A DNA stretch of 64,000 nucleotides, from contig JAJEKV010000006.1 in assembly GCA_021234155.1 (NCBI GenBank), forward strand, positions 806,001-870,000, given 5' to 3'. Made by a program: the position numbers and the translations under genes. This DNA comes from Isoetes taiwanensis. Its lineage: Eukaryota; Streptophyta; Lycopodiopsida; Isoetales; Isoetaceae. The notes under the pieces were generated by a model. That model was not told the DNA's origin and did no database searches. It was given only the letters and a program-made list of their open reading frames with translations. Of this stretch, positions 23,092 to 33,871 are shown in pieces (within the stretch, counting starts at the first letter, position 1; each line of letters starts with the position of its first letter).

Positions 23092-23612
23092 CCCTATAAT
23101 AATTTCATCCCAAGCATCTGAAGCGGAGACGTGAATTCCAACAAAGATACCAAGTAACTTCGTGGTATTGCCATGCAGAAGAATCTTCCATGGATAGTCT
23201 AGAATACAGGGAGGGATGGGACTATCCAACATCCACAAAGTAATACACTTTTGCCAACCCACAAGAACTCTTGATGCTAAGGAGAATGTGTCTAATAGCT
23301 TAATATTATGAAGATTTTCAGCCTCGCAATTAGGAACAAAAAAGTGTCATCAACATATTGATTGCATACCTCTTGAGAACGATCGTCCATTGGCAGACTT
23401 TGAATGATGCCATTCTGGGTAGTCACAGAGAAAAGCTGGAATAATACTTCTACCACAATTGTGAAGAGCAAGGTGCTAAGGGTTAACCTTGCTGAATTCC
23501 TCTACCCACTACAAAAATGTCAGATGGCTTGCCTTGAAAAAGTACAGTAGACCTGGCTGACATATGAAGCTTCATGACATTTCTTGTAAATGACTTCCCG
23601 AACCAAAGAGTA
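23092..23612 (-). mobile_element. L1-type LINE, RT fragment (5'-truncated)
   Basis: The minus strand reads NVMKLHMSARSTVLFQGKP, then a GRG-x-Q-x-G block, then LHGNTTKLLGIFVGIHVSAS up to the gypsy insertion. These align in order to fingers and palm segments of the RT of the L1 at 31-32 kb. The catalytic YADD region is degraded. The 5' truncation near 23612 abuts a LINE fragment in the opposite orientation. Confidence 0.82.
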
Positions 23613-24165
23613 AGAAGACACTACTACATGGTTTGCCCGTTGGGCTGTGCAACCAGAGCACTGCCTGATGCTTGCCAGTTCTGATCCTGAGCTTTTGCAA
23701 CAATATCTCAATGGTCGTTTTTCTCAAAAGATATGAGACGCAGTTACCTTGGCCCAAGTGAAAACTGGTCATTTTCATGCACACATAAATTCCACCTTGG
23801 CACCAGGGCCCCAAGCTTATTTGCTTACTTCATGGTCCAGGAACAAGCTTGTAGCTATTGCATCAATTCGCACGGGGTCCCATAGGCTACGGATTGAGAC
23901 AGGTAGATGGGAGCGGCCGCAATTGCCGCGAGAAGCGAGACTATGTGCCTGTTGCCAGTTACAGGTTATTGAAGATGAAAGCCATACTCTTCTAAGTTAC
24001 CCTGCTTTTGAGATAGTCCGGAATCATTTTTGGGTTGCCCCTAGGGGGGCAAACCCTTGTTTATGTGGGCTTTTGGCATATCCTAGGTATATTCTTGAAT
24101 ATCCCTAGGATATGCTGGTGACTGCTCAAAACCTCCTATTTGCTGTAAACTGGCGGTGAGCTGCT
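23613..24165 (+). mobile_element. 3' end of a non-L1 LINE
   Basis: A 119-codon open frame contains IRTGSHRLRIETGRW and a C-x2-C...H-x4-C-type knuckle (CACCQLQVIEDESHTLLSYP). It parallels the C-terminal knuckle of the LINE ORF at 48193-49668 (RVGSHDLRIEKDRW, then CRLCDTGKIEDEIHMV). The tail continues into a non-coding segment with two potential hairpins (24026-24158), shared with 62542-62672. Only the 3' part of the element is present. Confidence 0.7.
24026..24158 (+). repeat. Dispersed repeat with two hairpins, copy 1 (LINE 3' tail)
   Basis: Contains TTTTTGGGTTGCCCC, a short loop and GGGGCAAACCC (first stem), then a second stem built on GCATATCCTAGG and CCTAGGATATGC, then TGGTGACTGCTC and TGTAAACT. 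The same layout recurs at 62542-62672. Confidence 0.8.
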
Positions 24166-24226
24166 AAAGAAATCGACGTCTCATTTCTTGAAGCCAACCA
24201 GGTAACTGGCAAGGCAGGCATCGACG

Positions 24227-24462
24227 AAAGAAAGAGTTCGGAAGATACTAACTGATCAAGAATGGAGGAGATGTAAAATGCAGATGCGGGTAAAGTATTA
24301 AAAGTTCCAAATGCATATATTTTTTCGTTTGATGTTTAAATCAAATCCATTCAGATATCAGAAGAAGAAGGCAGGCTTAAGAAAGACGAAGAAGAAGCCC
24401 GAGAAATGTGGAAAAGGAAACGAGAAGATGAACAAAAGTGGGAAGGCACAAGAGAAAACAGG
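24227..24462 (+). pseudogene. Two exons of a DNAJC8-like (spliceosome-associated J protein) gene, orphaned
   Basis: Exon A ends at 24289 and encodes KERVRKILTDQEWRRCKMQM. A 65-bp intron with GT (24290) and AG (24354) follows. Exon B, 24355-24462, encodes ISEEEGRLKKDEEEAREMWK and continues KRKREDEQKWEGTREN before a GT donor. This is the conserved C-terminal segment of DNAJC8 homologues, nuclear J proteins linked to splicing. The J domain lies upstream in intact genes, but here the upstream side is LINE sequence. I could not find the expected following exon downstream. It is most likely a captured or truncated fragment; a functional gene with very long introns is not excluded. Confidence 0.7.
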
Positions 24463-25934
24463 GTAAATGGCTAATCATTTTGAGGTTACTATCCATGTTT
24501 CTATTATAGGCCAATCTCTACATGAATAGTCTAGTGATTTATTGGCAGAATTTTATTGAGCAAGTCTGCCAATGAGAATCTGTCATTTTAGGAAAATGAG
24601 TTAATTGTAGATAAGATGACATATCTTTTCCTTGTCAAAAATATGAAGCCCATGTGATTTAGTCTGTTGCAAAAAACTGCTATGGTATTATTGTTTTTCA
24701 TGGGAACTTTTTCTCATTGAAATTCGGAGTGTTGACAAAATGATATGTAATAAATATGGCATTTGAGGTCTCCATTTTTCTTCTACATTTGGCTTTCATG
24801 TCTTGGTGATAAGCTTATCCAGAACCATTTAGATCTTGTATGATGTTTGAATTTCCTGAAATTGGTACCAGTGGATCCCTCTTGAAAATCATAAAGTATG
24901 AATATAAGAAAAGGAAAAATTTCTTATCCAGATCATCTTTTAGCAATAGTAATGTATTAAACCTTTACCTTAGCCTTGTCTTTCATTGTTAACCTTTAAC
25001 TTAGTTAAATAACCCCTTGGGTATTTCCTCTGATCCCACCAAGTGCAGCGACATTGTCAGGTTTGCACTTTCAGTTTTGCACTTCGACAGTTATTGTCTT
25101 TTGGCAGCCAGCTGTGAGTTCCGAGCAGTGGCAAGAGCTGACAAATTTGTATGATCGAATGAAGGTTTAAAGGACCATGATATCGATTGAATTTCAGAGG
25201 AGTAAAAGATACTGGGGGAGGGAAAAGCCTGACCAATTGCATGTGATTTTTTCTCATTCATTCTCTGCTGTTAATTTTTTCTATTCAAGTTATACTAACT
25301 AACGAGTTTATGTTTGAAGCAGCTAGCGGCAGCAGCAGCACCACCAGAGGCAACAGAATTTGCCCCAATGAACACAACTTCAGCACAACAACCAGAATCA
25401 AATAGTAGATGGCTCTCAGTCAAGTAGCAAGCGGCACTTGCTAGATCAACAGTGAATGCAGCAGAACTAGGAAAGTCAAGTTGATCCAAAACAAAAATAT
25501 GTAGCATTATAACAGGGGGTTTTTTTTTGGATTTTGTACGCTTTTTGGCATGGTTTTCCTATGATTTTAGTGCCGTATTCATTAGTCCATACTAAATAGT
25601 ATTTCTAGAGTGCGGCTTTTTTGAAGCGTTGATTTTTTTCAGCTTAAATAATCTAACGGTTCTTATTTTGGCCTCCTCATTCATATGCATGCAACCAGAG
25701 AAGTTCTTTTCTCTGAAAAGTTCTTGTTGGTGGTATTCGATTCGTCCTGTTGTGGTGGTATGCTTGATCTTTCTTTTGTGTTTGCTAACGATGTGTTAAG
25801 TTTTAATCTTATGCAGATATTAGCATGATGTTAATCTTATGTTAATCTTATGCATGAGCAGATATTATTTGAAGGAAAACCGTGCTTCATTGGGTTGTTA
25901 TTCTGTTCTTGCTCGTCATACATCTTCTTTAAAC
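24463..25934 (+). other. No recognised gene; possible unassigned exon near 25322
   Basis: AT-rich. A stretch at 25322-25480 follows a plausible acceptor (GTTTGAAGCAG) and encodes an A/P-rich and Q-rich peptide (AAAAPPEATEF), but it has an in-frame stop and no family match. Confidence 0.35.
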
Positions 25935-26116
25935 ATTACAGAAACCGTTCTTCATATTAGCATGAGCAGATGTTATTAATGGACACAGATCTTTCGGTTT
26001 CTCTTTTTGTTTATCAAAACCCCTTATTACAGAAACCGTTCTTCAGATTAGCATGAGCAGATATTATTATTGGAGCAGATCTTAGGTTTTCCTTTTTGTC
26101 TTCAACCCCTTAGCTC
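25935..26116. repeat. Tandem duplication, 91-bp period
   Basis: ATTACAGAAACCGTTCTTCA begins at 25935 and again at 26026, each followed by ATTAGCATGAGCAGAT. A looser GCATGAGCAGATATTATT copy near 25853 suggests an older third unit. Confidence 0.8.
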
Positions 26117-26883
26117 AAAACTACTGATCCCGGATATTTAGGTCGCCATCGGTTTGGATCTGGCTGTAAAATGACCTCGAGAACCATGATTTTCCTCTCG
26201 ATTTCTCGATTTACCCATGATCTCATGGTATACACCGCTTTGGTTGAACACCCTAAGAAGATAAAGTGTGCAAAAATCGATTAATGTAGCAATCGGGCTT
26301 AAATCGATCCAAAGACTTTGAAACTGCGGCAATACCACGGTCAAATCCGGCGCTTTCGAGAACCATGTCGTGAAGCATTCGGATGCCATCCGCAATGTCG
26401 GCCGTAGCCCCCGCCATTTCATTTTGCCATCTCCATTGTCGAAGCCCTAACCCTGCCATCTCGAATGTGCAATAAACCCTAACCCTTATCTATTCTTGTT
26501 CAAAATTGGAAATGTCAACCTTCCTTTTAACCTTGGAGAATTAAAATGTAACCCTTCCTCACGATATCTCCCATATTATTCATATTATTGCTTGTATTAC
26601 TCAGGCCGAGATTCTACTACTGGCAAGTCTATATGCTGACATGGAGCATTGTTCCATCACGGTAGAATTCTTACTGTCTTACTGTCGGTAATTTCGTGTA
26701 GTGTTCCATTTACAAATTTTATGATGTATTTCATGGAGCTTATCTGTGTTTACTTATCTGTGCTTACTGACAAGCATTCAAAACTTCTAAGACTTGCCAC
26801 TATTGTAAATCATGGCAATCATCCTTTAATCCCCATTTCCTTGAAAATCAGGTTTCAAAAATTGTCGTTTGCTCCTACCGGAG

Positions 26884-27000
26884 GGTAATGCCCGTCCGTT
26901 GAAGAGTGCTCCGACAGTCTAAAGAAAATGCCACATGGGCTCCGGTAATGCCCGTCCGTTGAAGAGTGCTCCGGCAGTCTAAAGAAAATGCCACATGGGC
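26884..27000. repeat. 60-bp tandem duplication
   Basis: Two copies of GGTAATGCCCGTCCGTTGAA followed by the same 37 bases lie exactly 60 bp apart, with a single difference visible (GACAG versus GGCAG). Confidence 0.95.
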
Positions 27001-28054
27001 AATGTGCAGGACGTAGTGGAATACATGAAAAAAAATTATTGTTGACATGGCAGCTAGTGGTTGGGCATGAAATTCGTTGCTACTCTTAAATGGTGGCACT
27101 GGAATCCTAGCCTCATATTATCTTTAAAATTACTAGTTATTGTCCAAATTACTAGTTATTACTAAAGGTGGTTATTAACAATTCTTTTTTTCTTAAAATT
27201 GTAGATATTAGTTCAACATCTTACAATGAGACGAATGGCACGAAACAGGGCGAGGCCAAGGCTCAACATCACGAACGAGAGTCATGCAAGCAAATAAATC
27301 ATCCTGCACAAGAACATCGAAGCTGAAGAGGCGCAAATCAACGAAGATGTGCATCGTATCTTAAGCCGCTATCCATTCTGAGTGTATTGGTTGCTATAAT
27401 ACTATTGCCATCTTCAATGACTTAATAAATTTTAAAATAATATGCTTTTAAAGCATATGCAATTAAATTGCATTATCCTATAATAATATTGTTATTCAGG
27501 CTTGTTAACAGGTTTCCTTTATTTTTGTTATAATGTTAAATATTAGATTTCACATATTGCTACATGTTTTGCATGTTTTTACGCATGTTTGTTTTTTTTA
27601 GGGCCCGAAGGGCCCAAAATTTTTTAACTACCATTAACATTAATGAACACAACCATTGGATTTAACATATTTAAATTAAAATCCCCCTTAAACCCCCTTT
27701 GGTTTGGGTGCTTATTCACACGGGGGTTGACGTAGGGCAGCCATGGGAAGCGCAAACAATCTCTCAGTCTCAGGAGGCTGCAAAGAAGGAAAAGGAAGAA
27801 TACAGGTCAAAAGGCTTTCATATGGTTGCAGGGCAAGCGTATAGTCTTGAGCAACAGCTGCATCTCTTCACCAGGATCATCTATCTGGAGTTGGCAATTC
27901 TGCTCCCTTAACCAAGCAATCGGCAGGTGAACAAAGTACAGGTGGTATCTCTTGGTCTTCGAAGTCACATGTTTATACTCTCTCATGATGCTTCTTCCAG
28001 AGATGTCTTTGAAAGCATTAGGCAGGAATACGTCCATGTATAAAGAAATCAAAT
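27001..28054. other. Gene-free stretch
   Basis: No gene recognised. A short GC-rich palindrome (GGGCCCGAAGGGCCC) lies near 27601-27616. The right edge is the candidate 5' target duplication of the L1. Confidence 0.5.
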
Positions 28055-28064
28055 ATTATCTTTT
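28055..28064. repeat. Candidate L1 target site duplication (left)
   Basis: ATTATCTTTT occurs here and directly after the poly(A) run at 33862-33871. Ten bases in AT-rich DNA is suggestive rather than proof. Confidence 0.6.
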
Positions 28065-28630
28065 GGGGCATCTTTTGGGGCTTGAACAGAGAGACCCTAA
28101 ACGCCATGTAGTGACCGTCGTGCACAGAACCGGTCGTAACTTTCTTCTCGGGTGTCAGAATTTGATGATCTTTGGTGCGTTGGAAAGCTGATTTCGAGAG
28201 CTTTCTGACGGTGTGCTGCATCAGGTACTTCTTTGCTGCTTGTCCTGCCGGATTTTCTGTTTTAAATCTCGGCCATTATGGCGTTGCGAGCTTCTTCTTC
28301 CAAAGTGGCTCTGCACTTCAATTTCCTCCATGCCAGTGCCAGGTGAGTCTGTAGCGATGCACAATAATCCTTTGGCTCGTCCTGAGGGTCCTACGTCTGA
28401 AGGAGGGGACTCTAGATTCTCTACAGAGGATTTCCCTCAGTTGCCTCCACGAGGTCATGTTTTAGATTACTTTTGTGGTTTCTATTGCGGGGTCAAATTG
28501 CATCTTACGGTAATGCTTCCCTCCCCCTGTTTCTCCACCTTCAGCCGCTCCACTTGCCTTACCTTGAGAGCGGTTGCCCCGCCAGCAATGACAACACTAG
28601 AGGCGATTTGGTGAGTGGATTAAGAAAGAC

Positions 28631-29993
28631 ATGCCTTCAGCTGCATCTTCTACTCGAGTCTCTGCTGCTATTGATATGATGGTTCAGAATAACAAGAAGG
28701 ATATTGGTAGTTTGCTTTGCGAGCTTCAGGCAAAGGAGAGTCAACTTGATTTTGAATTGCCTCCTGTGGATGTCTTCTATCAAACAGAGGTGTGCAGAGA
28801 TACTTTAATGGCATCTGGCTACAATGTTGTGCGGATTGATCATGATTTGCATAAGAGATGTATCAGTAACTTGATGTCATTTGGTGTGGTGGGCCATTAT
28901 ACCGGTGCATATCTGGATATTAGGAAGCTTGGTTCTTGGTTGATGAGACCATCTCCATGAGATTGGTCTTCCTGCTTATCGCACCTTGAAAATGCTTGGG
29001 AAAAATTTCTTTCTGGTTATGTTTGATGATGCTGCTGTTGCTGATCAATTGGTAGCTCGTGGTGTTGATCCTATATGGAGTGATTACGTGTTATACCAAC
29101 CTTATTCTCCTGGCTTCTCACCGGGTATGTGTAATGCTTTAAAGATGCCTTGTTGGTTTTCTATTGTAAATCTTCCACCTGATCTACTTGTGCCGGACTT
29201 CCTTGTGAGTGTTGCTAATGGTTTGGGTACTCACTTGGCTCACTCTATAGTTGATGGTCCTAAGATTTGTGTTTCTCTGCCGTGTGGTCGAGCTCTGCCT
29301 AGTTCAATTATCATCAATAGTGGGCCTATGTTCCTCAAATTTGATTTGCAACTACTGAATGGTCCGCAACTTGCTGATTTGTTTCCCCAACTTGAGCTCT
29401 TTGCAAATTTTCGTGCTAAGCGGGATCGCCCTGCCAATGTTCCGATTTCTTCTTCGCCTCTCCCTTCTGCTTCCCCCAGAGTTGTGCCTCCTCAGTCCAC
29501 GTCTTCTAAAGATGCAATTGACAAGGATGTTGATATGCCCTCCGCCTCTAATATGCAGTCTGTGCCAGTTTTTAGTGCTGATGCTAGAGCTAAATTGCAA
29601 ATGATTCAAGAGCAGCAGGAACGGCGTGAAAGAGCTACAGATGGCTGGACAAAAGTTAATTTAAAGAAGGCTGCCCGTAATAAATTTGCTCAGTCTACCT
29701 CTCAGGCGGCACATCCTAGTGGAGATAGACATGATAGTGCACCTGAGGTACTCCGTGGAGGGCCAGAGCAGGGATGTGGCTCTCCCTTATCACAATCTGC
29801 ACCTAACATGGAGAGGGTGGAGCAGAGCGGAGGCTCCCCTCTGCCAATTGTTCCAGGACACAATGGAAGGGTGGAACAGAGAGGAGGCTCCCCCTTGCCA
29901 CTTACTCGCACACGATGGGCAGACCTCTCTGATGCAGTTAATCCTCCCGGGGCCACTGAGATGGATGTGGAGGACCCTCAACTGCCCACATGA
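28631..29993 (+). CDS. L1 ORF1 (RNA-binding, gag-like), one frameshift
   Basis: The N-terminal segment 28631-28960 (from MPSAASSTR) and the longer segment from about 28986 to the TGA at 29991-29993 lie in different frames, implying an indel near 28960-28986. The middle (KNFFLVMFDDAAVADQLVAR, then MPCWFSIVNLPPDLL) resembles the DUF4283-type domain of plant LINE ORF1 proteins, which bind the element RNA. The C-terminal part is low complexity with three related repeats around GGSPLP or GSPLS. The stop overlaps the ORF2 start as ATGA. Confidence 0.75.
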
Positions 29994-30688
29994 ATATTCT
30001 TTCTTGGAATGTTAGGGGAGTGACTTCTTCCCCAAGCAAAAGGAGTAGATTGTCCCTCTATCTATCTAAGTTCCCCATGGATATATGTTGTTTTCAGGAG
30101 CACAAGTGCCGTAAAAGTGAGGTTCAAAAGCTGGCCAACATTTTGGGGCGTGATTATAATGTGCTTGTGGCGGCTGCTGATTATGCTAAAGCAGGCGTTC
30201 TTACTGCATGGAAGCCCTCTTTGAATGTCACTTTCACTCAAGTGGATAGGTTTGGTCGTTGGATAATTGTTAAGTGGAAAGAGCGGGGGCAAGAATGTGG
30301 TTTAGTAAATGTTTATGCTCACAATTATCCGCGTCAAAGGGGAGCTTTGTGGGCCTCTCTTCGTAGCAAAGTTCTCAGGCTAGGCAATAATGTGGCATGG
30401 TTGCTCATTGGAGATTTCAATATGGTTGAAATTGAGGCAGACAGGTGTGGCAGGGGATCACAGGTGGTTCAGGGATTTGAGCGGGAGCAATGGCAACGCC
30501 TGCTGCATGATTGTGGCCTTGTGGAGATCGAGGGTGATCAATCCTTCACATGGTGCAATGGATGGACAGGCAATGGTAGAGCCTACGCCCGACATGATCG
30601 TGGCTATTATAATGCAGTAGCTGCTGATTTTCTTCAGCTGCAGAGAACTAATCTGTTGGATAGTGCAGTCTCAGATCATAATCCATAA
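29990..30688 (+). CDS. L1 ORF2 N-terminal endonuclease domain (232 aa to a stop)
   Basis: Starts MNILSWNVRG, has a CCFQEHK catalytic Glu, LLIGDFNMVE and VSDHNP, the key motifs of an APE-type endonuclease that nicks target DNA for reverse transcription. The TAA at 30686-30688 interrupts the frame directly after SDHNP. The same frame then runs on as the linker to the RT at 30689-31260, so the stop is a late lesion. The start ATG overlaps the ORF1 stop. Confidence 0.85.
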   Translation: MNILSWNVRGVTSSPSKRSRLSLYLSKFPMDICCFQEHKCRKSEVQKLANILGRDYNVLVAAADYAKAGVLTAWKPSLNVTFTQVDRFGRWIIVKWKERGQECGLVNVYAHNYPRQRGALWASLRSKVLRLGNNVAWLLIGDFNMVEIEADRCGRGSQVVQGFEREQWQRLLHDCGLVEIEGDQSFTWCNGWTGNGRAYARHDRGYYNAVAADFLQLQRTNLLDSAVSDHNP

Positions 30689-32372
30689 TGGTTCTCTACC
30701 GGACAACCTCTACGGCGAAGAGCTACAAAAACTTATTTCAATCTCAATACTAAACATCTGAAGGATAGTGAATTCATTGCAGGGTGTCGGAATGCATGGT
30801 CTCATGAATTCTCTCGTAGTGGTGGCATGGCTGGTATTGTTGCTGCTCTCAGGGCTGTTAAATCCTTTGCAAAGCAGTGGGGTCATGCACAGGTGGTTCG
30901 GACTACAGGCGAATTAACCGGGTTGTATCAGGAGTTACAGAGATGCCGTGCTCTTGCCCCTTCTTTTGGTATTAGAGAGAAAGAAATCTTGACAGAGATT
31001 AAAGCCATTGAGACGGCTCATGTGAATCAAGCTAGGATAAAGGCTGGACTAGAATGGTTTAGATCTGGTGATAGATGCTCTCACTTCTTTTTTCGGGCCA
31101 CTAAGAGAAGGCATATGATGGCATCTATTAACTCCCTTATTTTGCCTGATGGTTCAGAGTGTTCTGATCCGGTTCAATTGAAGCAGTATCTTCACGACCA
31201 CTTTTCCTCATTTTTTTTCCAGGCATCAGTTGCCCTTTCAGGAGGATATGCAATCTGCAGTCTTGTCGAAAGTCCACCCCATTGTGTCAGCGGAGCAGCG
31301 TGCACTTCTAGAGTCAGAGATCACCATCAATGACTTACATTCAGCAGCTTCTCTTTTAAAGAAAGACAAGTGCCCTGGCCTAGTTGGTTTCCCAGTGGAA
31401 TTTTTTCAGGAATATTGGGATTGGTTGGGTTGCGATCTTTATAATGCTTTCTGTGAGTTTCGTAGGTTCAGAAGTTTGGATAAGATCATTAATACTGGCT
31501 GTATTTTTCTTATTCCCAAGTGTAAAGAGCCGAAGACAATATCTGACTGGCGCCCTATCACATTATTGTCTTCCGTGTATAAAATATTTGCGAAGGCCCT
31601 TGCAGACAAAGTGCGTGATGTCTTGGCTGTATCAATCTCTCCTACTCAATCTGGATTCTTGCCAAGGAGGAGCATTTTAGACAATGTTGCTGCTACTTAT
31701 GAGGGTATGTATTGGGCCAGATTGAAAGGTCAGCGTATAGTCTATCTTAAGTTAGATTTTGCCAAAGCATATGACAGTGTAGATTGGGAATTTTTGGAAA
31801 AAAGCCTCTTAACATTGGGCTTTGGTCAACAGTTCACCAGTGATGTTATGAAGCTCCATATCTCGGCACGATCTACTATGTTGTTTCAGGGGGAACCCTC
31901 CACTGTTTTTTCTGTTGGGCGAGGTGTTCGCCAAGGTTGCCCATTAGCTCCACTTTTGTTCACGATAGTAGCTGAGGTCCTCTCACAGCTATTTGCTAAG
32001 GCCATGCAGGATGGGATAGTGCAGGGGTTGAGTATGGAGGATGGTTCACAGGAAATTTGTAACCAGTATGCTGATGACACGTTCCTCTTTCTTGCTGCTG
32101 ACACAGACAATCTTCAGAACGCAAAGCTTCTTCTTGATACTTTCTCTTTAGCATCTGGAGTTCTTGTTGGTTGGCCAAAGTGTTCTGCATTATGGACGCT
32201 TGATGGGGTTGTGCCTTCTTGTGTTGCGGATTTTCCTTGGAAGGTGCTTCCTCATGGGAAGGCTACTAAACTTCTTGGTATACCTGTGGGTATTCATATC
32301 TCTACCTCTGATGCTTGGGATATTATCATTGAAGGGTTACGTAAGCATTTGTTTTGGTGGAATCTTTGCTAA
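30689..32372 (+). pseudogene. L1 ORF2 linker and reverse transcriptase
   Basis: The linker (30689-31260) contains ARIKAGLEWFRSGDRCSHFF, typical of plant L1. After a frameshift the frame 31230-32372 holds the RT: CKEPKTISDWRPITLLSS, YLKLDFAKAYDSVDWEFL, GRGVRQGCPLAPLLF and the catalytic NQYADDTFLF. It ends KHLFWWNLC with a stop. RT copies the element RNA at the nicked target. The catalytic residues are intact; the flanking frame is not. Confidence 0.88.
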
Positions 32373-33846
32373 GCTCTCTCTCTGCCGAATGAATAAGCTG
32401 TTGCTAAGTATGTTTTAAGTAATTCCCATGTCTATATGGCCTCTGCCCTTCTGGCTTCTCAGTCAAAATTTCAGGTGATTGTTACGATTGTCCAGTAACT
32501 TTATTTGGGGTGGGACTGAGGAGCATGTCGCGGGTCAAGGTTGCATGGTCCAAATGCACCAAGCCAAAATTTGCGGTGGCTTTGGGTATGAGACTTCCAT
32601 TTGCGAGTAAGATTCTAATTTCTAAATTCATTTGGAGGATCCTTAAGGATATGGTTGACTCACCCGGAGGCGGTTGGTGTTGGTGAAGCCACTTGCACAT
32701 TGTGTTCCTTTTGGGAAAGCTTCATTAAAACCGCTTCTTCCTTGGAGTCTCTTTTTATCAGCTATGCCCTTTTCCTAATGCCTCTCCTTTTTTGAAAGGC
32801 TTCTTTGGAGTCATGGGAGACAATACGGACCCTATTTCGGATTGATCTTGTTGTATGTCATCGGTGAATGCCCCTTGTTGGTGGATACGCGTGGAAAATA
32901 ATCTTCCACTTTGTGCCTCGGTTCATCCATTAACTCAACGGGCTTTGGAGGTTAGCGAGGAATCTTGACGATTTGCGGCATGGTATGATTCTCGGCGATT
33001 AGTGACATGGCAAATCTTTCAAACAAAATTCTCATTGTCTCGATGGGACAGACCTATTTGGCAAAAGGTTGCTAGTATTCTGCCATTGGTTGCTCCAGAT
33101 GCTATTGAAGGGTGCATGTGGGTTTCCCACCAGAGTATTCATGAGCATAGGCTTGTGAATTCTATGTATAGGCTGCTTGTCAATAGTGATATCCTTCCGC
33201 CATCCACTAGGTGGTCCCTTGACTTTCACCTCCTAATTGGAGGCATTATGTGGACTTGGGCTTGGGATAAACTACTCCATCCTAAGGTGGCTGTGCTTTG
33301 GTGGCAGATTCTTCACAGATGTCCTCGTGTGAACGTGCTTGTCCACAGATCTGATCCTCGAGCGTCAGCACTCTGCCCACTATGCAAGCAAAGGGACAAG
33401 ACCATTGAGCATTATGTGTTCATCTCCAGCCTGTTTGGTCTTGGCTGCTTTCTCTTTTTCATGTGACATTGACAAGTCAGCAAGTGCTTCTGGCTGTCTA
33501 TCCGGATACTTGGAATAAGTTGCGGAGCCAAGCATTTCATTTAGCATCAGGATGGTTGTTATGGTCCATCTGGAAGCGCAGAAGACTGTCTATCTTTCAG
33601 GGTTTGGATATTCCTCCTGCAGTTGTCCTCCAAGACGCACAAGCTAGAATTGTTAAGGCTTACCATTGCTCTTCGCTTGCTCCTGCCAAGCGACAGTTGA
33701 TATTTGAGTCCTATTTGAGTGTTGTCTTATGCATAGGCTGGTGGTTCTACTCAGTGGATCATGATTATCCTCTGAGACTTTATTCCCGCCTCTGCATTTG
33801 TATTTTGCTTTTTGGCTTGGAGTTTCAATAAAGTTTGTCATCCTTC
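32373..33846 (+). pseudogene. L1 ORF2 C-terminal region and 3' UTR
   Basis: Degenerate continuation with many stops up to about 33000. Then comes a frame containing WTWAWDKLLHPKVAVLWWQI and CPLCKQRDKTIEHYVF, the zinc-binding reverse-transcriptase-associated (zf-RVT) region, followed by a W-rich terminal part in a third frame. The A run at 33847 closes the element. Confidence 0.78.
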
Positions 33847-33861
33847 AAAAAAAAAAAAAAA

Positions 33862-33871
33862 ATTATCTTTT
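33862..33871. repeat. Candidate L1 target site duplication (right)
   Basis: ATTATCTTTT follows the poly(A) run and matches 28055-28064. Confidence 0.6.

Larger units (their letters stand above)
28065..33861 (+). mobile_element. L1-type LINE, near full length (5.8 kb)
   Basis: Order is a 5' leader, ORF1, ORF2 (endonuclease, RT, C-terminal zinc-finger/RVT region), 3' UTR and a 15-16 base A run (33847-33862), with a candidate 10-bp target duplication. This is the standard plant L1 architecture. ORF2 has a stop after the endonuclease and multiple frameshifts before and after the RT, so the copy is dead but young enough to keep long open frames. Confidence 0.88.

Noticed and set aside
26138-26459. 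Minus-strand open frame with MAGATADIADGIRMLHDM as a gene
   Set aside because: It has plausible codon texture, but I recognise no family, no continuing exons and no context. It could be a host exon relic.
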